The notes under the pieces are model-generated. The model was not told the origin of the DNA, did no database searches, and saw only the letters and a list, made by a program, of their open reading frames with translations. From Tabrizicola thermarum (GTDB taxonomy: Bacteria; Pseudomonadota; Alphaproteobacteria; Rhodobacterales; Rhodobacteraceae), in the NCBI RefSeq assembly GCF_003574395.1, contig NZ_QMJY01000013.1:124001-188000 (forward strand): a stretch of 64,000 nucleotides of DNA. Reading direction: 5' to 3'. Made by a program: the position numbers and the translations under genes. Positions 53,208-64,000 of the stretch are shown here, in pieces (position 1 is the stretch's first letter; every line of letters starts with the position of its first letter).

Positions 53208-54278
53208 TCAGTCCGCGTTCCTTGGTCGTCCGGTCAAGGGGTTCAACAGCGTCTCGGCTTGAAATTCGGGCGGGATCCGGTTCCGGTCATCCAAAATCAG
53301 ATCCGCCATGACCTCGGCCACCTTTGGGGCCATGCCGAAGCCGATCTTGAACCCGCCATTGGCGATGAAATGCCCGGGGCGTCCGGGCCATGCGCCCAAG
53401 AGCGGCGCGCGGGTTGCGGCGCGGGGGCGGACCCCGGCCCAGCGGGCGACTACCTCGGCCCCGCGCAGCGCGGGAAGGGCCGCAAGCGCCCTGGCGAGAA
53501 GCCCGTCCAGCTGCGCATCGGGGCCGTCGACGGTCCAGCTGTTTTCCGAGGTCGAGCCAATGGCGACGGTGCCGTCGGCATGCGGCACGATGTGCAGGCC
53601 GTCGACAAACAGCTGCGGTGCCGCACGGGCGTCAAAGCGCAGCGCCAGCGCCTGCCCCTTGACGCCGGACCCGACCTTGACCCCCAGCGCCCGTGTCAGC
53701 TCGGCCAGGCCCGCGATGCCGGTCGCGTGCACGACGATCCCCGCTTCGATCCCTTCGCCCATGACGATCTCGGCGCCGCCTGCCCGCAGCGCCTGCATCA
53801 GAGCCTCCAGCGCCAGTCGAGGCGAAAGACGGGCCGAGAGCGTGTCCTTCACCAGCCAGCCCGAGGGCGAAATCGGTTCCCAAGCTGTGCCTGTCGCCGG
53901 GATCACCCGCCAGTCGGCCTGCCCGCGCCAGAAGGTCTGCGCCTCATCCGCCCGGCGGCGGGCGGCGGCGATGGCTGCCGCATCCGCCAGCGGCTGCAAG
54001 CGGCCAAGCCGGGCATAGCCGGGGCTGAGGCCAGAGGCCGCCTCGACCCGCGCCCACCAGTCTTCGGCCATCAGCAGGCTGTCCAGCTGGAAGGCCTTCT
54101 TCGGGTTCCAGGCCTCGGGCACATGCGGCGACAGGGCCCCGACCAGACCGCCCGAGGACCCGGCTCCGGGATGGGCGATCTCGATCAGCCGGACCTTCGC
54201 GCCCCGTCGCAGGCAGGCCCAGGCGACCGACAGACCGAAGATCCCTGCTCCGCGTACCGTGACGTCGATGCTTGCCAT
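53208..54278 (-). CDS. FAD-dependent oxidoreductase, probable MnmC oxidase half (split MnmC)
   Basis: A 356-residue DAO-fold flavoprotein with nucleotide-binding motif VRGAGIFGLSVAWACLRRGAKVRLIE near the N terminus and the C-terminal pattern WAGVRPRAATRAPLLGAW...FIANGGFKIGFGMAP. It resembles the oxidase domain of MnmC, which converts cmnm5s2U34 of tRNA to nm5s2U, and glycine/D-amino-acid oxidases. The divergent neighbour encodes the MnmD methyltransferase, which supports the MnmC-half assignment. Only 43 nt separate the two start codons. Confidence 0.78.
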   Translation of the reverse strand: MASIDVTVRGAGIFGLSVAWACLRRGAKVRLIEIAHPGAGSSGGLVGALSPHVPEAWNPKKAFQLDSLLMAEDWWARVEAASGLSPGYARLGRLQPLADAAAIAAARRRADEAQTFWRGQADWRVIPATGTAWEPISPSGWLVKDTLSARLSPRLALEALMQALRAGGAEIVMGEGIEAGIVVHATGIAGLAELTRALGVKVGSGVKGQALALRFDARAAPQLFVDGLHIVPHADGTVAIGSTSENSWTVDGPDAQLDGLLARALAALPALRGAEVVARWAGVRPRAATRAPLLGAWPGRPGHFIANGGFKIGFGMAPKVAEVMADLILDDRNRIPPEFQAETLLNPLTGRPRNAD

Positions 54279-54321
54279 TCCCCCGCCTCAAGCCCATGAA
54301 CAGGGCAAAGGACTACCCCCG

Positions 54322-55023
54322 ATGACCGCCGCCGAACAGCCCCCCGAAACCGGTCCCGACCTCGACTGGCGTGACGCGCTGATCCCCGTCTCGCGTCGGT
54401 TCGACGATCCGTATTTCTCGCTGGCCGGCGGGCTGGACGAAACGCGGCATGTGTTTCTGGCCGGGAACGGGCTGCCCGAACGGTTCCGCGACGGGTTCCA
54501 TGTCGCCGAACTCGGCTTCGGCACCGGGCTGAACCTGCTGGCGGTGCTGATCGCCCATCGCGGGCCGGGCCATGTCCACTACACCAGTTTCGAGGCCTTC
54601 CCGATGTCGGCCGCGGACATGGCGCGGGCGGTCTCGGCCTTCCCTGACCTTGCAGAAATCGCAGGCCCCATGTTGCGGCAATGGGAAACCGGGGCGCGGA
54701 TCCTGCACTTTCCGAACCTCACGGCCCGGATCATCCTCGGCGATGCACGCAAGACGCTGCCTGCCTGGGACGGTCGCGCCGATGCGTGGTTCCTTGACGG
54801 ATTCGCTCCGGCCAGGAACCCCGAACTGTGGTCTGCCGAACTGCTGCTCGAGGTCGCGCGCCACACAACGCCCGGCGGGACCTTTGCGACCTATACCGCC
54901 GCCGGTCATGTCCGCCGCGCGCTGGCCGAGGCCGGGTTCGTGGTCAGCCGCGTGCCGGGTTATGGCCGCAAGCGCCACATGACGGTCGGGCACTTGCCGG
55001 GATCAGAGGCCCAGAGCCGTTAG
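54322..55023 (+). CDS. mnmD: tRNA (5-methylaminomethyl-2-thiouridine)-methyltransferase MnmD
   Basis: A 233-residue SAM-dependent methyltransferase. The SAM motif I is FHVAELGFGTGLNLLAVLIAH and motif II ADAWFLDGFAPARNPELWS. This is the MnmD (DUF752-type) domain, normally fused N-terminally to the MnmC oxidase in E. coli. It methylates nm5s2U34 to mnm5s2U34. ATG 54322 has AAGGA 9 nt upstream. Its 3' end overlaps the convergent lpxK gene by 21 nt. Confidence 0.92.
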   Translation: MTAAEQPPETGPDLDWRDALIPVSRRFDDPYFSLAGGLDETRHVFLAGNGLPERFRDGFHVAELGFGTGLNLLAVLIAHRGPGHVHYTSFEAFPMSAADMARAVSAFPDLAEIAGPMLRQWETGARILHFPNLTARIILGDARKTLPAWDGRADAWFLDGFAPARNPELWSAELLLEVARHTTPGGTFATYTAAGHVRRALAEAGFVVSRVPGYGRKRHMTVGHLPGSEAQSR

Positions 55024-55992
55024 CCGCGCATCCAGCGCCGACCAGTCGGCGACATGCAGCCGCACGACCAGCGTCAGGACGCGCGACCTCCACGCAGCGG
55101 GCAGGCGAGCCGCGTCCTTTTCGGTAGTGACCAGCTGCGCCCCGACTGCCTTGGCCTCGGCCTCCAGCCGCCGCAACAGAGTGTCGGACAGCGTCTGGTG
55201 ATCGCCCAGCGCCTCGCCCCGGATCAGCTCGGCACCCTCGGCCCGCAGCGTGGCGAAGAACCGCGACGGGTCGGCGATCCCCGCAAAGGCCAGCACCCGT
55301 TCCCCTGTCCAGTCCATGCCCATGGCAAGGGGCCGCAACTCTCCGCGCAGAAGGGGCGCAGAGACGGCAGCACGCCAGACCGCGTCGAACTGCGCCTGCG
55401 CTGCCCCGTCGCCGATGGCCAGCACCAGATCGGCGCGGGCAAGGCCGGTGACGACGGGTTCACGCAGTGGACCGGCGGGAATGCAGCGGCCATTGCCGAA
55501 GCCACGACCCGCATCCACCACGACGAGGCTCATTGAAGACTTGACCGCCGGGCTTTGAAACCCGTCGTCAAGCAGGATGACCTGCGCCCCCGCCGCCTCG
55601 GCTGCGCGGACGCCTGCGGCACGGTCCTTCGCTACCCAGACCGGCGCGAAGGCGGACAGGACCAGCGGCTCGTCCCCGACATCCGCCGCCCCGTGTCGCG
55701 CCGCGTCGACGCGGACCGGACCGGCCAGATGCCCGCCATAGCCCCGGCTGACCACCTGAACCTCATGCCCCCGCGCCACCAGCCGTTCGACCAGGGCGAT
55801 CACCGTGGGCGTCTTGCCCGCCCCGCCCGCAGTCAGGTTGCCGACACAGATCACCGGGACACCCGGATGGTAGCCCGGGCGCCGCAACCGCCGCGCCGTG
55901 CCTGCCGCATAAAGCCGGCCCAGCGGGGCCAGAAGGCGCGGCAGAAGGCCCGGTCGGTCCGGCGGTCTGAACCAGAAACCGGGGGCGCGCAT
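55003..55992 (-). CDS. lpxK: Tetraacyldisaccharide 4'-kinase LpxK
   Basis: A 329-residue kinase that phosphorylates the lipid A precursor at the inner membrane. The P-loop is GNLTAGGAGKTPT (residues 51-63), with DDGFQSPAVKS and the TTEKDAARLP motif near the C terminus. The start overlaps the waaA stop (TGATG), so the DUF4170-waaA-lpxK unit is translationally linked. Last gene of the operon. Confidence 0.95.
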   Translation of the reverse strand: MRAPGFWFRPPDRPGLLPRLLAPLGRLYAAGTARRLRRPGYHPGVPVICVGNLTAGGAGKTPTVIALVERLVARGHEVQVVSRGYGGHLAGPVRVDAARHGAADVGDEPLVLSAFAPVWVAKDRAAGVRAAEAAGAQVILLDDGFQSPAVKSSMSLVVVDAGRGFGNGRCIPAGPLREPVVTGLARADLVLAIGDGAAQAQFDAVWRAAVSAPLLRGELRPLAMGMDWTGERVLAFAGIADPSRFFATLRAEGAELIRGEALGDHQTLSDTLLRRLEAEAKAVGAQLVTTEKDAARLPAAWRSRVLTLVVRLHVADWSALDARLTALGL

Positions 55993-57188
55993 CACGCCTC
56001 GCCGTCCATGATCGCGCGGATGCGCTGCAATACGGCATCGGTGACCTCGGCACCGTCGCTGGCCACGGTCCAGGCGGCCTGTGCCAGGCGGGCGGCACGG
56101 TCGGGGGACAGAAGGTCGCCCAGCGCCTCGCCCAGATCCTGGGCCGAGGCGACCGCCCGCGTCGCTCGCGCCGCGCCCAGCCGTCCGAAGACCTGCCCTG
56201 ACGGCCCCGTCTTCGGGCCATGCATGATCGCCGATCCCAGAACCGCCGCCTCCATCGGGCTGCGCGTCGGGCCTTTGCCCGACAGGGTGCCGCCCAGGAA
56301 GGTCACCGGCGCCAGCCGGTACCACAGCCCGTACTCCGCAGGATTGTCGGCGATCAGGATCTCGACCTCGGCTTCGGGCTCCTCATCCGCCGCCCGTTCG
56401 GCGACGATCCAGTCCCCGGCCTCGGCCAGCGCCTTGGCCAGCGGCGCAGCGCGCGAGGGCTGCTCGGGCATCAGGATCAGAAGCAGCCGGTGGGAATGCT
56501 GCAAGGCCTTGCGATGCGCCTGCAAAACGGCCGCCTCTTCGCTTTCGACCACCCCGGCGGCGAACCAGACCGGCCGCGCCGCCAGAAGCCGCGACAAGGC
56601 CGCCCGTTCGGATTCAAGCACGGGCAGAACCGTGGTTTCCTCTTCCATCCGCCCGGTCACCGCAACGGCGGAGAGGCCCGCACCGCCCTTGCGGAAGGCG
56701 CGCGCCGCGGCTTCGTCCACCGCCATGATCCCGCGGAACCGGCCAAGGATCTGCCGCATCAGGCCGGGATACCAGGCATCGCGTTCGCGCAGGAAGACGG
56801 GGGCCTTGCCGTTCACCATCAGCATCGGGATCTTGCGCTCGGCGGCCTCGTGCATCACCGCAGGGCGCAGCTGGCCACCGGCAAATATCGCGATCTCGGG
56901 GCGCCAGTGGTCCAGAAAGGCCCGGGCGTCGGCGGGATTGTCGGGTGGCGGCGCTTGCAACACCACCCCGTCCAGCGCGCCCGCCGGGTCGGGCGCGGTG
57001 AGAAGAACCGGCAGCCCGTCCTCTTCGACCAGCCGACGGGCCAGCGCCCGGATCGGGCTGACCAGCGCCTCGCCCGGCGCATGCAGCCAGACCAGGCGTC
57101 CGACAGGACGGGCCGGCCGCGCCGATGTCTCGGCCTGGTCGCGCCGCTGACCAAGATTGTACAGCGTCAGACCAAGCGAGGTCGCCAT
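55992..57188 (-). CDS. waaA: 3-deoxy-D-manno-octulosonic acid (Kdo) transferase
   Basis: A 398-residue glycosyltransferase transferring Kdo to lipid A. The N terminus has RLVWLHAPGEALVSPIRALAR, corresponding to the family WxHAxSxGE box, with the catalytic Glu in APGEA. Later YGLWYRLAPVTFLGGTLSGKGPTRSPMEAAVLGSAIMHGP is the donor-binding C-terminal region. It starts 3 nt after the DUF4170 stop and overlaps lpxK by 1 nt. Confidence 0.94.
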   Translation of the reverse strand: MATSLGLTLYNLGQRRDQAETSARPARPVGRLVWLHAPGEALVSPIRALARRLVEEDGLPVLLTAPDPAGALDGVVLQAPPPDNPADARAFLDHWRPEIAIFAGGQLRPAVMHEAAERKIPMLMVNGKAPVFLRERDAWYPGLMRQILGRFRGIMAVDEAAARAFRKGGAGLSAVAVTGRMEEETTVLPVLESERAALSRLLAARPVWFAAGVVESEEAAVLQAHRKALQHSHRLLLILMPEQPSRAAPLAKALAEAGDWIVAERAADEEPEAEVEILIADNPAEYGLWYRLAPVTFLGGTLSGKGPTRSPMEAAVLGSAIMHGPKTGPSGQVFGRLGAARATRAVASAQDLGEALGDLLSPDRAARLAQAAWTVASDGAEVTDAVLQRIRAIMDGEA

Positions 57189-57191
57189 GAC

Positions 57192-57437
57192 TCAGGTGCC
57201 CAGTTCCTCGGTTGCCGAGGCCGCAGCGGATTCGTCGCGCAGACGGTGAATATGGGCGATGAAATAGCGCATGTGCGCGTTGTCGACCGTCCGCTGCGCT
57301 TCGCCCTTCCAGGCCCGGTAGGCGCTGTCGTAGTCCGGGAACATGCCGACGATATGGATCTGGCTGACATCGCGGAAAACGTTCTTCTGCGGGTCCACCA
57401 GCTCGCCACCAAAGACAAGATGCAGGCGTTGGGTCAT
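57192..57437 (-). CDS. DUF4170 family protein
   Basis: An 81-residue conserved alphaproteobacterial protein: QRLHLVFGGELVDPQKNVFRD, VGMFPDYDSAYRAWKGEAQ, NAHMRYFIAHIHRL. It typically lies beside waaA/lpxK genes, as here, which suggests a link with lipopolysaccharide core synthesis. First gene of the operon; soluble, no catalytic motif. Confidence 0.87.
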   Translation of the reverse strand: MTQRLHLVFGGELVDPQKNVFRDVSQIHIVGMFPDYDSAYRAWKGEAQRTVDNAHMRYFIAHIHRLRDESAAASATEELGT

Positions 57438-57581
57438 GATCGGCTCCGTTCCGGTTCAGGCGCGGCGAGACTATCCGCTTCGGGCGGCAGGGGGAAGTGA
57501 GGCTCGGGTCTTGCGCAGGGCGTGATCCGGGGTCACATTCCGTCAGCGCCTTTGGCGCGAAGTTGGACCGGAGGATTTGAC

Positions 57582-58463
57582 GTGGACCTTGACTTCCTGA
57601 TTGGCTGGCCCGGCGTGTATCTGGCCATAGCGCTGTTCATCATCCTGTGCATCTTCCTTGGCGTGCGGATCGTGCCGCAGTCGGAAAAGCATGTCGTGGA
57701 ACGCTTCGGTCGGCTGCGGGCGGTGCTGGGGCCGGGGATCAACTTCGTGGTGCCGTTCCTCGACCGCATCGCGCACAAGGTATCCGTGCTGGAACGCCAG
57801 CTGCCGAACGCCTCGCAGGACGCCATCACGGCGGACAACGTGCTGGTGAAGGTCGAAACCTCGGTCTTCTACCGCGTGACCGAGCCGGAAAAGACTGTGT
57901 ACCGGATCCGGGACGTGGACGGGGCGATTGCGACGACGGTAGCGGGGATCGTGCGCAGCGAGATCGGCAAGCTGGAGCTGGACCAGGTCCAGTCCAACCG
58001 CGCCCAGCTGATCGAGCGCGTGCGCGAGCAGGTCACCGCGATGGTCGATGACTGGGGGGTCGAGGTGACGCGGGCGGAAATCCTGGACGTGAACCTGGAT
58101 GAGGCGACGCGGGCCGCCATGTTGCAGCAGCTGAACGCCGAACGCGCGCGGCGGGCGCAGGTGATGGAGGCCGAGGGCAAGAAGCGGTCGGTCGAGCTTG
58201 CCGCCGACGCCGATCTCTACGCCGCCGAGCAGGCCGCCAAGGCCCGTCGCGTGACAGCCGATGCCGAGGCCTATGCGACGGGGGTGATTGCCGCTGCGAT
58301 CAAGGAGAACGGGCTGGAGGCCGCGCAGTTCCAGGTCGCGCTGAAACAGGTCGAAGCCTTGCAGGCGGTGGCCGTGGGTCAGGGCAAGCAGACGATCCTG
58401 GTGCCCGCCAACGCGCTTGAGGCCTTTGGGGACGCGTTCAAGATGCTGAAAGGGCGGTCGTGA
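57582..58463 (+). CDS. qmcA: SPFH/band-7 membrane protein QmcA
   Basis: A 293-residue SPFH protein: one N-terminal membrane helix (LIGWPGVYLAIALFIILCIFLGV), band-7 domain (VVERFGRLRAVLGPGINFVVPFLD), and a coiled-coil C terminus with EAEGKKRSVELAADADLYAA. It forms membrane assemblies that modulate proteases (FtsH) and quality control. GTG 57582 was chosen because GGAGG lies 7 nt upstream. It overlaps the NfeD-like gene by 1 nt (TGATG), a classic SPFH-NfeD pair. Confidence 0.93.
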   Translation: MDLDFLIGWPGVYLAIALFIILCIFLGVRIVPQSEKHVVERFGRLRAVLGPGINFVVPFLDRIAHKVSVLERQLPNASQDAITADNVLVKVETSVFYRVTEPEKTVYRIRDVDGAIATTVAGIVRSEIGKLELDQVQSNRAQLIERVREQVTAMVDDWGVEVTRAEILDVNLDEATRAAMLQQLNAERARRAQVMEAEGKKRSVELAADADLYAAEQAAKARRVTADAEAYATGVIAAAIKENGLEAAQFQVALKQVEALQAVAVGQGKQTILVPANALEAFGDAFKMLKGRS

Positions 58464-58741
58464 TGGCAGCGATCATGGCGACCTGGTGGGCCTGGGTGAT
58501 CCTCGGCTTCGCTCTGGGCGTGCTGGAGGTCCTTGCGCCCGGGTTCATCTTTCTCGGCTTCGCCATCGGCGCGGTGGTGACCGGGGTGCTGGTCGGGATC
58601 GGCATCCCGGCCGGACCTGCGGCTCTGATCCTGATCTTCGCCGTCGTCTCGGTCCTTGCCTGGCTGATCCTGCGCCGGGTGGTGGGGGTCCGCGAAGGGC
58701 AGGTCAAGATCTGGGACCGCGATATCAACGACCAGCGCTGA
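58463..58741 (+). CDS. NfeD-like membrane protein
   Basis: A 92-residue protein with three hydrophobic helices (WWAWVILGFALGVLEVLAPG, FLGFAIGAVVTGVLVGIG, ALILIFAVVSVLAWLILRR) and a short C-terminal tail, the truncated YbbK/NfeD1b type lacking a large OB domain. Partner of QmcA in SPFH complexes. ATG 58463 lies within the QmcA stop. Confidence 0.9.
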   Translation: MAAIMATWWAWVILGFALGVLEVLAPGFIFLGFAIGAVVTGVLVGIGIPAGPAALILIFAVVSVLAWLILRRVVGVREGQVKIWDRDINDQR

Positions 58742-58743
58742 GC

Positions 58744-59190
58744 ATGGACTTCACCGGGGCCAAGGCCGCGCTGTTCTGCGGGTCTTCGGTCCTGACCTGC
58801 CTGCGCGACGACCGGCCGGACCTGCGCTGGCCGGGGCTTTGGGACCTGCCGGGCGGCGGGCGCGAGGGGGCGGAAACAGCCGAGGCCTGCCTGCTGCGCG
58901 AGCTGCGGGAGGAGTTCGGGCTGACCTTGCCGCCTGACCGGCTGATCTGGCGGCGGGTGTTTCCCTCGATGGTCGAGGCGGGGCGGATGTCGGTCTTCTT
59001 CGGCGGCTGGCTGACCCGGGCCGAGGTGGCGGCGATCCGGTTCGGAGACGAGGGCCAGGGCTGGGAGCTGATGCCGGTCGCGGGGTTCCTGGTGCATCGG
59101 AAAGCGGTGCCGGAGATGCAGCGGCGGGCGGGGATCGTCTGGGAGGAGCTTGGGGCTGCCCGCGCGTGGCCACTTTTTCCGAGTGAATGA
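58744..59190 (+). CDS. NUDIX hydrolase
   Basis: A 148-residue NUDIX protein. The Nudix box reads GGGREGAETAEACLLRELREEFGL (residues 34-57), with the essential REL-x-EE-x-G part intact. Substrate unknown (a nucleoside diphosphate derivative). It begins 2 nt after the nfeD stop, so it may be part of that operon although functionally unrelated. Confidence 0.88.
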   Translation: MDFTGAKAALFCGSSVLTCLRDDRPDLRWPGLWDLPGGGREGAETAEACLLRELREEFGLTLPPDRLIWRRVFPSMVEAGRMSVFFGGWLTRAEVAAIRFGDEGQGWELMPVAGFLVHRKAVPEMQRRAGIVWEELGAARAWPLFPSE

Positions 59191-59214
59191 AATCAGTCAC
59201 TTGGCCGTGGGCGT

Positions 59215-59508
59215 TTACCTTCGGTTAACCTTTCGGAGACGGATGATGCGCTGTAGCACACCCTGCGACGTGGGCGTGAAGGCCGTCGCGAGGCGCTGCG
59301 TCCAGTCTGCGTCCAGTGCGCCCCGCGCGACCAGCAGGCCTGCCAGCCGCAGGGTCGCGCCAAGCGCCGGATAGCAGAGGGAAAGGATGAGGAAGAGTCG
59401 TGTCGGGTCCTCATCCGGCAGGGCCATCCACCCGGCAAAATCCCGCAGAGAGATCGCGTCGGCGTCGATCGAGTGGTCGATGTCCTGACGCCTGGCGACG
59501 AAATCAGA
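59215..59508 (-). pseudogene. Start-less ORF, probable remnant of a larger gene
   Basis: The minus-strand frame between stops encodes about 98 residues with coding-like character (DIDHSIDADAISLRDFAGWM, then ALPDEDPTRLFLILSLCYPALGATLRLAGLLVARGALD, ending GVLQRIIRLRKVNRR). The only ATG (59427) lies in the middle of the conserved-looking part, and no GTG or TTG start precedes it. It therefore looks like the 3' end of a gene whose start is lost. The upstream ~200 nt to lacI hold nothing recognised. Family unknown. Confidence 0.4.
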
Positions 59509-59706
59509 TCATCCGGCTTGCCGGGGAAGGGAAAGCGGCCGCCCGAGGAGAAGCCGTGGAAGCGCAAACCCAAGGCTTGCAAGGCCGCGTCCTGGCCGGC
59601 GGGGCCGAGCCGCCGACGTCGACGGCCTCAATCGGGTCCATGGGCGGCAGGACGCGGATCAGGTCACGATCAGATCAGCGGGAAGCGTCACGCCGCAACC
59701 CTGGTG

Positions 59707-60723
59707 CTAGCGCCGGATCGTGTCGCCGGGTTCCAGCGTCGGGAAAAGCTCGATCTTCTCGCCCGGCGTGGCCTTTCCGGCGATGATCTCGGCGGCCTTG
59801 CGGCCGATCTCCAGCCGACAGGCGTCCATTGTCGCCAGCTTGCGGGGGAGGCCGTCCAGAAGCTCGACCCCGTTGAACCCGGCAAGGCCGATGCGGCCGG
59901 GCACGTCCAGGCCCTGCGCCAGGCAGTAAAGAAGGCCGCCGGCCCCGATCATGTCGTTGGAATAATACAGGAAATCGACGTCCGGCGTCCGGTTCAGCAC
60001 GGCCGCCGTCATCTCGCGCCCCTTCAGAAGCGCCGAGCCGCCGGAATAGTATTCCCGGTCCACCAGGGACAGCCCGGCCTTGGCCAGCGCCTCTTCAAAG
60101 CCTTCCAGCCGCTTCTTGGCGCGGAAGTCGTTCGGCATCTGGGTGCCCAGAAAGGCGATCCTGCGGTAACCGGCGGCGATGATCGCCTCGGCCATCTGCC
60201 GCCCGGCGCGGCGGTGCGAGATGCCGACGGCGTGGTCCACCGGATCGCCGTCGATGTCCATGATCTCGACGATGGGAATACCCGCCCGGGCCAGCATGGC
60301 GCGGGAGGCGGCGGAATGTTCAAGGCCCGCGACAATCATCCCCGAGGGCCGCCAGGACAGCATCTCGTAGATGACCGATTCCTCGCGGTCGGACAGGTAA
60401 TTGGTGACGCCGACCACGGGTTGCAGGCCGGTGCCGTCCAGCACTTCGGAAATGCCGGTCATCACTTCCGGAAAGACCATGTTCGAGAGGCTGGGGATCA
60501 CCACACCCACGAGGTTGACGCGCTGGCTGGCAAGCGCCCCGGCGATCTTGTTCGGGACATAGCCAAGCGCGCGGGCGGCTTCGAGCACCTTTTCGCGCGT
60601 GGGCGCCGAGACATCGCCCCGGTTGCGAAGGACCCGGCTGACGGTCATCTCGGAAACGCCCGAGGCTTCGGACACGTCGCGGAGGGTCAGAGTGTGGCGC
60701 GGGTCGGGGGAGGGCTTGGTCAA
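59707..60723 (-). CDS. LacI-family transcriptional regulator (GntR-like subgroup)
   Basis: A 338-residue repressor. The HTH is LTLRDVSEASGVSEMTVSRVLRNRGDVS (about residues 11-38) followed by the hinge helix region IAGALASQRVNLVGVVIPSLSN. The periplasmic-binding-like effector domain has GVGISHRRAGRQMAEAI-type and GLAGFNGVELLDGLPRKLATM segments, like gluconate repressors. TTG 60723 is the most likely start; the frame open from 60927 passes through its own control region. TGTTA-type operators upstream suggest autoregulation. The pseudogene beyond the tRNA may be what remains of its regulon. Confidence 0.9.
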   Translation of the reverse strand: MTKPSPDPRHTLTLRDVSEASGVSEMTVSRVLRNRGDVSAPTREKVLEAARALGYVPNKIAGALASQRVNLVGVVIPSLSNMVFPEVMTGISEVLDGTGLQPVVGVTNYLSDREESVIYEMLSWRPSGMIVAGLEHSAASRAMLARAGIPIVEIMDIDGDPVDHAVGISHRRAGRQMAEAIIAAGYRRIAFLGTQMPNDFRAKKRLEGFEEALAKAGLSLVDREYYSGGSALLKGREMTAAVLNRTPDVDFLYYSNDMIGAGGLLYCLAQGLDVPGRIGLAGFNGVELLDGLPRKLATMDACRLEIGRKAAEIIAGKATPGEKIELFPTLEPGDTIRR

Positions 60724-60753
60724 GGCATTGGTCCGAAGGGTAGCAATACCCCT

Positions 60754-60814
60754 TGTTACCGCCAAAGCCGGGGCTTGTCCAAGGCGCAATCGTCTGCTAT
60801 TGTTACCGCTAACA
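60754..60814. promoter_or_regulatory. LacI/GntR-type operators upstream of the LacI gene
   Basis: A perfect operator TGTTACCGCTAACA (60801-60814; arms TGTTA/TAACA) and a half-site TGTTACCGCC (60754-60763) lie 31-91 nt before TTG 60723. The spacing of about 47 nt between them would suit repressor cooperation. A further GGGTA/TACCC hairpin (60738-60751) adjoins the start. Sites of this form match the GntR subgroup of LacI regulators. Confidence 0.72.
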
Positions 60815-60975
60815 GCCACTCGGTCGATCCTGGGGCTGGCGATATCTGGCGCGTCCTGCAAGCTCTCACACTGGACACGACGGACCAAAGGGGGGGTAGT
60901 GGGCCAAAACTTGCCTCCCCTTTTCATTTCCGGTGGTTGCTTTTGTTCGGCTTTCGACGCAATGAGGGCGGGCGT

Positions 60976-61051
60976 GGCCCCGTAGCTCAGGGGATAGAGC
61001 GGCCGCCTCCTAAGCGGCAGGTCGATGGTTCGAATCCATCCGGGGTCACCA
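60976..61051 (+). tRNA. tRNA-Arg (anticodon CCT)
   Basis: A 76-nt cloverleaf with encoded CCA. Acceptor stem GGCCCCG/CGGGGTC, D stem GCTC/GAGC, anticodon stem GCCGC/GCGGC with loop CTCCTAA (anticodon CCT, reads AGG), T arm GATGG-TTCGAAT-CCATC, discriminator A. Transcribed on the plus strand away from the LacI gene. Confidence 0.97.
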
Positions 61052-61112
61052 GTTTCTTCCCTGTTTGAAATCAGTCGGACAGGCTTTCCCCCGGGGGTCC
61101 GGCGGAAGGCGG

Positions 61113-64000
<2,888 letters not shown>

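Noticed and set aside
49743-54299. Very long plus-strand open frame (1518 codons) opposite smc and the FAD oxidase gene
   Set aside because: It is the antisense of GC-rich coiled-coil codons, spans three minus-strand features and shows no domain; smc on the other strand has all family motifs.
60738-60751. GGGTA/TACCC hairpin as a terminator
   Set aside because: Only a 5-bp stem, no T-tract, and it lies upstream of a start codon next to operator sites.

Overview
The window is high-GC chromosomal DNA of an alphaproteobacterium, most likely Rhodobacterales (Rhodobacter/Paracoccus/Gemmobacter-like). The case rests on a four-subunit sarcosine oxidase operon, DUF2794, DUF4170 and DUF6173 proteins, an aa3-type oxidase subunit IV miniprotein, PQQ-associated ABC genes next to coxSLM, and densely packed genes with ATGA/TGATG overlaps. 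Both ends cut genes: a hybrid histidine kinase on the left and gyrB on the right.

Layout. 1-7.1 kb: a kinase fragment, then the accessory genes of a PQQ-alcohol-dehydrogenase system (ABC permease and ATPase, beta-propeller, substrate-binding protein, cytochrome c PedF, MoxJ-like protein) but no quinoprotein dehydrogenase. 7.2-11.5 kb: coxG-coxS-coxL-coxM encoding a form II molybdenum hydroxylase. 11.5-15.2 kb: an ApbE/NosR-like flavin-FeS pair without nosZ, and a beta carbonic anhydrase. 15.3-27.9 kb: housekeeping and conserved hypothetical genes (M17 peptidase, NlpC/P60, asparaginase, IalB, RlmN, MipA with an AraC-type regulator, a lipoprotein, MobA/MobB, GNAT). 27.9-30 kb: a truncated flavin-oxidoreductase pseudogene, three tandem hairpins and an aldehyde dehydrogenase.

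30-40.9 kb is the most unusual part: an envelope locus with two secreted caspase-fold proteases, a chymotrypsin-fold zymogen, a patatin-like lipoprotein, a HtrA/DegP-like protease and its own two-component system. It is arranged as two divergent transcription units around a 59-bp nested palindrome. The chymotrypsin-fold protein has a Lys-Val-Ile-Gly-Gly activation site but lacks the S1 aspartate needed to cut there itself, so a caspase-to-serine-protease cascade is a testable idea.

40.9-49.4 kb: an MFS transporter, a D-2-hydroxyacid-dehydrogenase-like flavoprotein with an XRE-cupin regulator and a clear operator, and soxBDAG with a cysteine-free delta subunit. 49.6-59.2 kb: smc, a split MnmC pair (mnmD and a divergent FAD oxidase), DUF4170-waaA-lpxK, qmcA-nfeD and a NUDIX hydrolase. 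59.2-64 kb: a start-less ORF remnant, a LacI regulator with TGTTA/TAACA operators, tRNA-Arg(CCT), a fused and frameshifted sugar-kinase/GH78 pseudogene and gyrB.

The first 15 kb suggest a periplasmic alcohol-oxidation module joined to a cytoplasmic Mo-hydroxylase and a flavin-dependent membrane electron-transfer protein. The 30-41 kb region suggests a sensed envelope-proteolysis response. Both interpretations are inferences from gene content.
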